Assembly (NCBI GenBank): GCA_013204155.1
Contig: JABMOK010000075.1
Location: 1 to 41,816 of the forward strand
Source: Pseudohongiella sp.
Lineage (GTDB): Bacteria > Pseudomonadota > Gammaproteobacteria > Pseudomonadales > Pseudohongiellaceae
Direction: 5' to 3'
DNA: 41,816 nucleotides
Shown here: piece by piece, positions 34,932-41,816 of the stretch
Layout: every line of letters begins with the position of its first letter
How positions within the stretch are numbered: the first letter of the stretch is position 1
Notes under the pieces: model-generated
What the model saw: the letters and a program-made list of their open reading frames with translations, nothing else
The model's database searches: none
Told to the model about the DNA's origin: nothing
Position numbers and translations under genes: made by a program

Positions 34932-34951
34932 AAGCGCTTATTGTGCTGGCA

Positions 34952-34967
34952 TGTGATTTCAATCACC
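34952..34967. promoter_or_regulatory. Crp/Fnr-type binding site in the regulator-fecR divergent region
   Basis: TGTGA-TTTCAA-TCACC fits the Crp consensus TGTGA-N6-TCACA at 9 of 10 positions and contains TGAT-N4-ATCA, the core of Fnr-type sites. It lies between the divergent regulator and fecR genes, so the regulator may control itself and the fecR-cyclase operon. Confidence 0.7.
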
Positions 34968-35135
34968 TGCTTGCTCAAGGCCCTGAGTTACCTTAGCATT
35001 TACCTGATTTGGGCGATTTGCCGGAGGTTACACCACCGGACACGCACTAACTGGCCGCCAGGATTAAAATTTTGGCATGAACGGTCTCGGCGTTATTTGA
35101 TGCCAGAGCACTCTAACTAACACGCTTAACTAACT

Positions 35136-36584
35136 ATGACAAAACAAGTTTTCGTCAGTTTGAAGAAAATCATTAGCCGTTACTGCCTGCTTATTGGGGC
35201 GGCGATGGTTTCTGCCGTGGTGCAGACCAGCTATGCGGAGGGCCCTTTAAGCAATGGCGCAGCCACAGACATCGAACACCTTGAGTCAGCGATGCTTGTC
35301 GGCAATGTGAGTCTGGTACTCGGCAAAGCCTATCTGCAATCGCCAGATCAGTCCCGGCAGCGGATTACCAGGGGCACACAGGTCAAAGTCAGTGACCGCA
35401 TTAGCACCGAGGCTAATGGCCACGTATATATTCATTTTGTCGATGATGCCATGGTGGCTGTGCGGCCAGACAGCCGTCTCGATATTGTCAGTTATGACTA
35501 CAATCCCAACCAGCCAGAACGCTCCCAGATCAAATTCAATCTGGTGAAAGGGGTAACCCGCGCCATCTCCGGCAAGGCTGCCAAAGCGGCTCGAGACCGC
35601 TTTCGACTCAACACGCCCATTGCCGCCATCGGCGTGCGTGGCACGGATTTCACGGTCAGAGCCACCGACACCACCGTTCGGGCTCTGGTTTATGAAGGCA
35701 CCATTGTAATGGCGCCGTTTTCGGCTGACTGCACCTCGGCGAGTTTTGGCCCCTGTGCGGTGAATGCCGTCGAGTTGGCCAGTGAGTCAATGCAAATTAT
35801 TGAGCTTGACGGCAGCACCCCCTTGCCGCAGCTGTTACCGGCCCCGCTTGTTCGCGATCCGGATATGATGCGCGAAGAAGTCCAGCTGGCAATTGCCAGT
35901 TCGGAAGTCAATGACGATGACAAGAACGCCAGCAAGGACGTTTATCTCGAAGGTGTGACATCGACCAAAGTAACAGGCGAAGCGCAGGCCGAAGCGCTGA
36001 AAGTGGCGAATGCACCGGAGCCGCAACCCCCCGGGATTCCCGACTTCACGCCCGACGCCGTTGTCATCGCCCAGGAGTTAACGGCAAGGCAACTGGTTTG
36101 GGGGCGATTCTCAACCGGGCAAAGTCAAAATGCTGCCGAGCGGATTACTCTCGGTTACGCCGAAGCCAGCGCAAATCGAGCGGTTACGGTTGGAAATTCG
36201 GATTACGGGCTGTTCCGCCTTGAAAATGGCAGCAAGCAGGTTGACAAGGGCTTGGGCGTGGTCAGTTTTTCTCTGAGCAGTGCACAGGCCTTCTATGACT
36301 CATCCAGCGGTGTGGTCGCCATGCAGGTAGAAGGCGGCAGTCTGGGCATCGACTTCCAGGAAAGTCTGTTTAGTACTGAGCTCAATTTAAATCATAGCGC
36401 TACCGGCCCAATCGATTTTCTGGCCAGCGGTAGACTCTACGATGGCGGTTATTTTCACAGCAGAAGCGATACGCAACGGATAGCCGGCGCGGTTAGCCTG
36501 GACGGAAAGGAAGCCGGTTATTTCTTCGAGCAGCAGTTAGAAGCTGGAAACATTCAGGGGCTGACCCTTTGGGATAGCCAGTAG
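35136..36584 (+). CDS. FecR-domain periplasmic protein
   Basis: The 482-residue protein has a signal peptide (about 1-34, ending TSYA) and a FecR-type domain (about 55-200) with GHVYIHFVDDAMVAVRPDSRL and the hallmark TPIAAIGVRGTDFTV (160-174). The C-terminal half (about 330-482) is beta-rich with no family I recognise. FecR domains often sense a periplasmic or envelope signal; here no sigma factor is adjacent, and the partner is more likely the CHASE2 cyclase 2 nt downstream. It may report the state of the envelope or surface layer. Confidence 0.88.
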   Translation: MTKQVFVSLKKIISRYCLLIGAAMVSAVVQTSYAEGPLSNGAATDIEHLESAMLVGNVSLVLGKAYLQSPDQSRQRITRGTQVKVSDRISTEANGHVYIHFVDDAMVAVRPDSRLDIVSYDYNPNQPERSQIKFNLVKGVTRAISGKAAKAARDRFRLNTPIAAIGVRGTDFTVRATDTTVRALVYEGTIVMAPFSADCTSASFGPCAVNAVELASESMQIIELDGSTPLPQLLPAPLVRDPDMMREEVQLAIASSEVNDDDKNASKDVYLEGVTSTKVTGEAQAEALKVANAPEPQPPGIPDFTPDAVVIAQELTARQLVWGRFSTGQSQNAAERITLGYAEASANRAVTVGNSDYGLFRLENGSKQVDKGLGVVSFSLSSAQAFYDSSSGVVAMQVEGGSLGIDFQESLFSTELNLNHSATGPIDFLASGRLYDGGYFHSRSDTQRIAGAVSLDGKEAGYFFEQQLEAGNIQGLTLWDSQ

Positions 36585-36586
36585 TC

Positions 36587-38650
36587 ATGTTCACTCTGCA
36601 GCAAATCAAGCAATTACCACGCAACCCCATGACTCTGGTGGCGCGCCTGGTGCCGGCCAGTGGTCGGCTATTGATTTTGCTGGTGGCCGCTATCGTCAGC
36701 GGCTTACTGTTAGTTGCCTTGCCAACAAGCCTCGAGACATTGGAAGAGCGACTCGGGGATCTGGGCTGGACACTGTCGGCTGACAGCACCCCGGAACAGC
36801 GCATTACAATCGTCAGCATTGACGAGAAAAGCCTGGCGGAAGTGGGCCCCTGGCCCTGGTCTCGCGAGCAGATGGCAAATCTGGTCAGCGCAATCGACCA
36901 GGCTGGAGCCCAATTACAGTTACACGACATCGTGTATCCGGAAGCGAAGCCCGGCGACGATGTTTTTCTGGCGGCACTGCAATCGGCCAGCGGCGCGGTG
37001 ATTGCCCAGTTGCCACTTTTGCAATCAAACCAGGCAGTACGAACCGGCACCATGACCCATGCCATGAGCGGAATCTCTTGTGCCGCTGCGGGCGCAGGCA
37101 CACAAATTGCCGCTACACAAAATTTTAACGCCTCACAGGGCGTTTTTGCCCCTATCCCCAAAGGACATATGACGTCGGTCATCGCCAACGATGGCTCTGT
37201 GCGCAAAATACCCGCGGTCATCTGCGTCGATGGTGCCGCCTATCCCGCACTGGTGTTGAGCGCCCTGTTACAGGCAACCGATAGCTCCAGTTGGGGTGCT
37301 TCTCTACAAGCCGGTGACTCGCTGCTGGATTCGGCGCAGGTACTGCGGCTCGATTCTTATCCAGGCCTGGACATACCGCTGGACAGTAGCGGTAACCTGC
37401 GAATTTCCTATGCCAAGGACCCTGCGGCCTTTCGTGCAGTTTCCGCGGTAGATGTGCTTAATGGCACTATTGATAGCGCCATTGATAGCGCCATGCTGCA
37501 AGATACCTGGGTATTGGTTGGCGGCACGGCCTTTGGTATCGGTGATATCGTGCCCACTCCTTATAATGGAGCCACCCAAGGCGTAGAGTTACAGGCACGG
37601 CTGCTCAGCAGTCTATTAGATGTTGCCATGCCCTACACTCCGCGCGGAGCGGGCTGGCTGCTCGGTTTGCTGAGCCTGATTTTCGCCGGCACTCTGTATC
37701 TGCTGGCTAGCACCCGTGGTCGCCTCGGCACCTATGGCCTGCCTGCGGCCGCCTTATTGCTGCCGTTGTTGGCTTTGTCGGTACATATTCAACTGCTAAG
37801 CAGCCTCGACATCTGGCTCGGCTGGATATTCCCCGCCCTGTTCGGCACCAGCGCAGCAAGCTTGCTGCTATTGCTGGAACAGAGCCGCGTGCGTGAAGAG
37901 CGCAGCCGGGTTTATGGCAATTTAACCAGCTATCTCCCCGGCGACATCGCCAAAGAAATTGCTTACAGCCTGCCCAGTTCAAGCATTAATGCCCGCCGCT
38001 GTGATGTGACCTTGTTGAGCGCAGACCTGCGAAACTTCTCTGCCTTCGGCGAGGCCAGACCACCCGAGGAATCCGCCGCGGTACTGCACTTCTTCTTTAC
38101 CCGGGCGACCGAAATTATTGAACGTCACCATGGCAGGGTGCATGAATTTAAAGGTGACTCCCTGCTCGCGGTTTGGGATGGACACGATGCCAAGGCAGCA
38201 ACACAGGCTCTGGCGGCGGCCGAAGCCATGCAGGCCGACCTGAATAAAAGTCTGCTCGCCAAAGCGGCGCCGGCAGGGTTGGAGCCCATGGCACTCGGCA
38301 TCGGCATCGAACAGGGCCCCGTGTTAATCGGTTCGATTGGCCCCGCGCATCGACGCAGTCATGCGCTGCTCGGTGACACCGTCGGCATCACCTTGCGCAT
38401 TCAGGAAATGACAGCGGAACTCGCACAACCAATTCTCGTCGGCGAATGCGCGGCGCGTCAGCTTGGCGATTTCGCCCTGGAATCTCAGGGCAGCTATCTG
38501 CTGGCCGGCCTTAAAATCCCGCATATTCTTTTTGCCCCGGCGCCAGCGGAATCCTTCAAGCAAGACGACACCGGCAATGCTGATGGCACAACCCGCTCCA
38601 ACAAGAAGGATCAGCCAAACCTCAAGCTGGTAACCGGCGGCCGCCCATAA
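36587..38650 (+). CDS. CHASE2-domain class III nucleotide cyclase
   Basis: The 687-residue sensor has a first membrane helix (about 27-46), a periplasmic CHASE2 domain (about 48-345; IVSIDEKSLAEVGPWPWSR is typical), three closely spaced helices (about 355-430) and a cytoplasmic cyclase domain (about 470-650). Metal-binding aspartates are present (D480 in LLSADLRNF, D524 in FKGDSLLAVW), as is R604. The substrate-selecting lysine of adenylate cyclases is E520, the second selecting residue is A593 (HALLGD), and the usual VN asparagine is G600. The product (cAMP, cGMP or none) cannot be told. It follows fecR by 2 nt and probably signals to the Crp-like regulator. Confidence 0.9.
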   Translation: MFTLQQIKQLPRNPMTLVARLVPASGRLLILLVAAIVSGLLLVALPTSLETLEERLGDLGWTLSADSTPEQRITIVSIDEKSLAEVGPWPWSREQMANLVSAIDQAGAQLQLHDIVYPEAKPGDDVFLAALQSASGAVIAQLPLLQSNQAVRTGTMTHAMSGISCAAAGAGTQIAATQNFNASQGVFAPIPKGHMTSVIANDGSVRKIPAVICVDGAAYPALVLSALLQATDSSSWGASLQAGDSLLDSAQVLRLDSYPGLDIPLDSSGNLRISYAKDPAAFRAVSAVDVLNGTIDSAIDSAMLQDTWVLVGGTAFGIGDIVPTPYNGATQGVELQARLLSSLLDVAMPYTPRGAGWLLGLLSLIFAGTLYLLASTRGRLGTYGLPAAALLLPLLALSVHIQLLSSLDIWLGWIFPALFGTSAASLLLLLEQSRVREERSRVYGNLTSYLPGDIAKEIAYSLPSSSINARRCDVTLLSADLRNFSAFGEARPPEESAAVLHFFFTRATEIIERHHGRVHEFKGDSLLAVWDGHDAKAATQALAAAEAMQADLNKSLLAKAAPAGLEPMALGIGIEQGPVLIGSIGPAHRRSHALLGDTVGITLRIQEMTAELAQPILVGECAARQLGDFALESQGSYLLAGLKIPHILFAPAPAESFKQDDTGNADGTTRSNKKDQPNLKLVTGGRP

Positions 38651-38740
38651 AGCCTGTCAGGGGCTGAAGCGCCACATGCCTATCAACTTCATTGTCGGCA
38701 TTCATTGCATGCACCGCCGCTATTCAAGATAATCGCCGCC

Positions 38741-40186
38741 ATGATCAGAAACTCCCAGCTTAGGCGAAAGCTCTTCGGCAGACGTTGCTCGAGTCTTATG
38801 AGTTGCTCGAGTCTCATTAATAGGAGCCTCAAACGCAGACGAATTCCAGCCTTGTTAAAAACGTGGCTGCAGAGATTGACGCCACCGCTGTTACTCCTGT
38901 TTTTTTCGCTACCGGTCAGCGCCCAGAACTGTCCCGATCTTTCCACCTTTAATGTCGACGACCAGCCAGACTGGAAGGTACTGGAGCGTCAGCTCGGCGG
39001 CCTCATGTCACAATGCCTCGCGAGCTCAGAGTTTTTTGCTCTGTATGGCGCCGCTCAACTGAACAGCGGCAATCTGGCTGGCGCGGCGGAATCTCTGGAG
39101 CGTGCCTTATTGATCGATCCGGACAATGGCGCGGCGCAAATCGACTACGCCCAGGCCCTGTTCGATCAAGGGCAGTTGTTCCCCGCCTTGCAAATCAATG
39201 AACAATTGCTGCAGCGAACGGATCTGCCCGGCAATCTACAGCCAGCCCTGGCGAGTCGTCAGCAAAGCTGGCAAGCCCTGACCCGCCAGCGCAGTTTTCA
39301 AGCGGATCTGCTAACAGGCTATGACAATAATTTAAACGGCGCCCCCGACTCCTCACTCCTAGCCCTGACCTTGTCTGGGGACCCTGTACTGCTGGAAATA
39401 AGCCCCGAGTTTCGGCCGGTAAGCGGCCCCTACCTGAACATGCGACTGGCCGGGCGCTATCGCCAGCTGGCGCCAGATCACCAGCATAACTGGACAGCGG
39501 GAATGCAGGGGCGACTGAGCGAAGACTCGAAGTCGGACCTGCTGCAACTCACTACCCGCTACGCCTTCATTCGACCCGATAATGGCCATAGCTGGCAACT
39601 GACAGCCGGTTCGAGCCATCTGTTCTTCGGCGGTAGCGCCCTGTTTTCCGGCACCGAAGCCGGCGCACGTTATCAGGCGGCCAGTGAGTTGGTATGCAAA
39701 CCCTATTATGAGCTGACCACCCAACACCAGCTTTACCACCAGCAAAGCCTGCTCAACGCCTTCGAAAGCAAGGCCAGTGCCGGGGTTAACTGCCCACTTA
39801 ACAACCCTAATGGTGGTCAGCAGATAACCGCCGAATTCAGTTTGCTGAATAATGCCGCCTTAAAAAGCGGGCGCCTCGGTGGCGATCGTGGCGGCTGGCA
39901 ATTTAATCTGGACTGGCAATACCAGCTGCCGCGAGGGGTATTGCGTGCGCAGGCCAATTACACCCAAATTGACGATAAACAGGGCTATAGTCCGCTACTC
40001 GACAATAACGCCAAACGAAGCCAGGATCGCAGCTCTCTGTTACTGCAATATCGCGAGCCCCTGCCGACACTGGGCCACAATGCGACCCTGCTAATCAACG
40101 TTTATCACCAGCAACAACAGAGTAATATCTCGCTTTTTGAGACCCTCGACACCAGCGCCGAAATTGGACTCAGCTGGGGCTTCTAG
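38741..40186 (+). CDS. TPR-containing outer-membrane beta-barrel protein
   Basis: The start is unsure: ATG 38741 gives 481 residues, ATG 38798 gives 462, and either leads to a signal peptide ending LPVSAQ. After the signal, about 120 residues form tetratricopeptide-like helices (FFALYGAAQLNSGNLAGAAESLERALLIDPDNGAAQIDYAQALFDQG). The remaining 300 residues alternate polar and hydrophobic strands and end in WGF, the C-terminal Phe of outer-membrane barrels. This TPR-plus-barrel plan resembles Slam (DUF560) and related surface-assembly proteins, though I cannot assign it. It follows the cyclase by 90 bp and precedes the surface protein, so a role in anchoring or displaying it is plausible. Confidence 0.75.
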   Translation: MIRNSQLRRKLFGRRCSSLMSCSSLINRSLKRRRIPALLKTWLQRLTPPLLLLFFSLPVSAQNCPDLSTFNVDDQPDWKVLERQLGGLMSQCLASSEFFALYGAAQLNSGNLAGAAESLERALLIDPDNGAAQIDYAQALFDQGQLFPALQINEQLLQRTDLPGNLQPALASRQQSWQALTRQRSFQADLLTGYDNNLNGAPDSSLLALTLSGDPVLLEISPEFRPVSGPYLNMRLAGRYRQLAPDHQHNWTAGMQGRLSEDSKSDLLQLTTRYAFIRPDNGHSWQLTAGSSHLFFGGSALFSGTEAGARYQAASELVCKPYYELTTQHQLYHQQSLLNAFESKASAGVNCPLNNPNGGQQITAEFSLLNNAALKSGRLGGDRGGWQFNLDWQYQLPRGVLRAQANYTQIDDKQGYSPLLDNNAKRSQDRSSLLLQYREPLPTLGHNATLLINVYHQQQQSNISLFETLDTSAEIGLSWGF

Positions 40187-40554
40187 GCCCCGTGATCAGT
40201 GACACACCACGCTTGAAACTCGCCCGCCGCCGCGATTGCGCAAAAGCTGAACAATTTCCTGCAAAATCCTACAGAAAAGAAGCATTTACAAGCAAATATT
40301 CCCCTTAACTGTTGTCTTGGGGGTAAAGAGCTTGTAACATTCGCCGATATCTTCTGTTGGTCGTGCTGTGCGCGTACCAATTAGTTTGATGTAATAAGAA
40401 ATTTCGGGGGATCCCACTTACGTGTGACACCAGTCACAAGCTAAGAGAGATAGCTTGATTACACTCGTTACACCGATGGTGGGATGAATGCCAAATGCTG
40501 GCGCATCCTCATCGGAAACAACAATTTGAAATCGATTTCAAGGAGCACGAACAG
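40187..40554. other. 368-bp control region of the surface-protein gene
   Basis: No gene is supported. It contains the perfect Crp-type palindrome at 40423-40438, a candidate -10 box TACACT at 40460-40465, and a strong ribosome binding site AAGGAG at 40540-40545, nine bases before the ATG. A GGGGC-TTCTAG-GCCCC hairpin overlaps the stop of the preceding gene but has no T-run. Confidence 0.7.
40423..40438. promoter_or_regulatory. Perfect Crp-type site upstream of the surface-protein gene
   Basis: TGTGA-CACCAG-TCACA matches all ten defined Crp consensus bases and is a perfect inverted repeat of TGTGAC/GTCACA. If the TACACT at 40460-40465 is the -10 box, transcription starts near 40472 and the site is centred at -41.5, exactly the class II activator position. 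The -10 was chosen partly for this spacing, so the geometry is a prediction. Confidence 0.75.
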
Positions 40555-41816
40555 ATGGCTATAACAGCTACAACCCGTACGAAGATTATCCAACTGGTAG
40601 TTGCAGCGAACAACGCAGCACCAGGCACAACATTATTAGCAACATTGGTTGCTGCATCTGAGGGAGGCGCTTCTCTTGCAGATATCGCAGCCACTCTTAC
40701 AACGAGTGCGCCATTTACTAGCACTTACCCTACTTTTCAAACTTCTACTGAATTCGCCACAGAGCTTCTTGGCAACTTGGTACCCGAAGCGTCTGCTGCA
40801 GGCGTTGCCGAAGGCATCGCTCTGATCGAAGGTATGCTGAATGGTGGCGGAAGCCGCGCTTCTGTTATTCTGGAAGCGGCAACTTTCCTGGGCACTCTTG
40901 CTGAAACAGATGCAGGCTTTGGTACATCCGCTGCGCTTTTCAACAACCGCGTTGAAGTAGCTATTCATCACACAGTTACTCTGGAACTTGATACAAACAA
41001 CGCAACAGCGCTTACTGGTGTTACCAGTGTTGATGCGACTGTTGTTGCAGTTGAAATCGCACTTGGCGGAGCCACTTCTGCAGCCAATACAGCTGCTGCT
41101 GCGGCAATTGCCGCTGCTGAGGCCGCAATCGCGACTGCTACAGCTGACGACCTTGCCTACACTGCAGCAGTTGCTGCGAACACTGCTGCTGCTGCGGCGG
41201 TGGTTGCTTCCGCTCCACTTGCTGTAACTAGCACAGCGTCTGCTGCTACTGCAGCTTTGGCCGTTACTGCTCAAGCTGCTGCTGATCTAGCCGTGACTAA
41301 TGCACAAGCAGCATTGTCCACAGCGATCACCGGTGGTGATGCAGCAACTGTTAGTAATGCAAACGGTACTCTGATAATTGCTCAGGCTAATGCAGCTACT
41401 GCAGCGACTACAACCGCGACGACTGCAGCTACTGCGGCTACAGATTTAGCTGCTACTACAGCAGCCATTGCTACCGAAACTGCTGCTGCTACTGCGGCCA
41501 CTGCGCTGACAACTGCTGCTACTACTATTACTGCTTCCGGTGCCGCAGACGATGTAGCCGCTGCCGCTGCCGTCACTGCTGCTGCCGCTGCCGTTACTGC
41601 TGCTGCCGCTACTGCGACTCCTTCGGATGACACAGTTGCTGCCGCTTATGGCCCTGCCGCTGCTGCCCTGGTAACTAGTGCCGCCGCAACTGGCACTGTC
41701 GCTGCTGCTATTGCTGAGGCTGTGCTTGATACCACCGCTGCAGCCGCACTAACGGCTTATAACTCTGCTGCTGCTACTTCAGCTACTGCAGCAACTGCTG
41801 CTTCTGACGCTGCTAC
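40555..41816 (+). CDS. Large Ala/Thr-rich surface protein, S-layer or adhesin type (partial, C-terminus outside window)
   Basis: The gene starts at ATG 40555 behind AAGGAG and is open to the window end (420 codons seen). The first 150 residues are non-repetitive (MAITATTRTKIIQLVVAANN, then EFATELLGNLVPEASAAGVAEGIALIEGML) and, from memory, resemble N-termini of type I-secreted S-layer-like proteins of marine gammaproteobacteria. No signal peptide is present, which fits type I secretion. From about residue 165 the chain is roughly half Ala with much Thr, in irregular AATAA-like runs without Cys. The secretion signal and any calcium-binding repeats would be in the missing part. The type I secretion genes at 29495-33917 and the Crp-type site suggest a common system. 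Confidence 0.8.
   Translation, partial: MAITATTRTKIIQLVVAANNAAPGTTLLATLVAASEGGASLADIAATLTTSAPFTSTYPTFQTSTEFATELLGNLVPEASAAGVAEGIALIEGMLNGGGSRASVILEAATFLGTLAETDAGFGTSAALFNNRVEVAIHHTVTLELDTNNATALTGVTSVDATVVAVEIALGGATSAANTAAAAAIAAAEAAIATATADDLAYTAAVAANTAAAAAVVASAPLAVTSTASAATAALAVTAQAAADLAVTNAQAALSTAITGGDAATVSNANGTLIIAQANAATAATTTATTAATAATDLAATTAAIATETAAATAATALTTAATTITASGAADDVAAAAAVTAAAAAVTAAAATATPSDDTVAAAYGPAAAALVTSAAATGTVAAAIAEAVLDTTAAAALTAYNSAAATSATAATAASDAA

Noticed and set aside
40169..40186. Terminator hairpin GGGGC-TTCTAG-GCCCC at the end of the TPR-barrel gene
   Set aside because: The stem is only five base pairs and no T-run follows on the plus strand.
40636..41633. Open frames on the minus strand opposite the Ala/Thr-rich gene (Ser/Cys-rich and Ala/Val-rich products)
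   Set aside because: They arise from the complementary reading of GCN/ACN-rich DNA; they have no ribosome binding site and the plus frame is continuous with a strong one.

Overview
The window looks like a chromosomal segment of an aerobic, probably marine gammaproteobacterium. The grounds are an A1-type cytochrome c oxidase with diheme subunit II, the conserved polA-engB-cytochrome c4-dsbA neighbourhood known from Pseudomonas and relatives, a type II secretion cluster, and a type I secretion/surface-protein locus. No rRNA, tRNA, insertion sequence, phage gene or CRISPR array was found.

Layout. (1) 1-4520, minus strand: cytochrome oxidase genes coxB (subunit II with two c-type hemes), coxA (subunit I), then two successive subunit III-like genes, the second running off the window. 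Divergently, 5128-6733 holds cyoE (heme O synthase) and a SCO copper chaperone. (2) 6730-9462: zinc importer znuB-znuC (minus) and divergent znuA (plus), separated by a striking 7 x 19 bp tandem repeat and a candidate Zur box; no zur gene is present. (3) 9501-14899: polA (proofreading-site residues lost), a 145-bp palindromic element, engB, cytochrome c4 and dsbA, closed by a strong terminator. (4) 15007-15451: a gene-free stretch with two tandem repeat arrays. (5) 15452-25585: a type II secretion operon in the unusual order L-M-E-F-D-G-H-I-J-K, lacking gspC; gspE is split over two frames. (6) 25747-26378: a HicB-like/HicA-like toxin-antitoxin pair. (7) 26547-34849, minus strand: a Crp/Fnr regulator, a three-part type I secretion system (ABC protein, adaptor, TolC-like channel), an acidic unknown protein, and a Wzm/Wzt polysaccharide ABC exporter. 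(8) 35136-41816, plus strand: a FecR-domain periplasmic protein, a CHASE2-class III nucleotide cyclase, a TPR/beta-barrel outer-membrane protein, and the start of a large Ala/Thr-rich surface protein that continues past the window.

Regions 7 and 8 are the most interesting part. I read them as one surface-layer or giant-adhesin system: the Ala/Thr-rich protein as type I secretion cargo, Wzm/Wzt exporting a surface glycan that may anchor it, and a FecR/CHASE2-cyclase pair with a Crp-like regulator as its control. Two Crp/Fnr-type palindromes support this, one in the divergent regulator/fecR gap and a perfect one just upstream of the surface protein. The arrangement resembles the Caulobacter S-layer locus (secretion genes beside O-antigen genes), but the regulatory module is different. 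These functional links are inferred from gene context and motifs only.

A second theme is the abundance of short tandem repeats in intergenic DNA and one protein linker (13, 8, 14-16, 18 and 19 bp units), suggesting a replication-slippage-prone genome.
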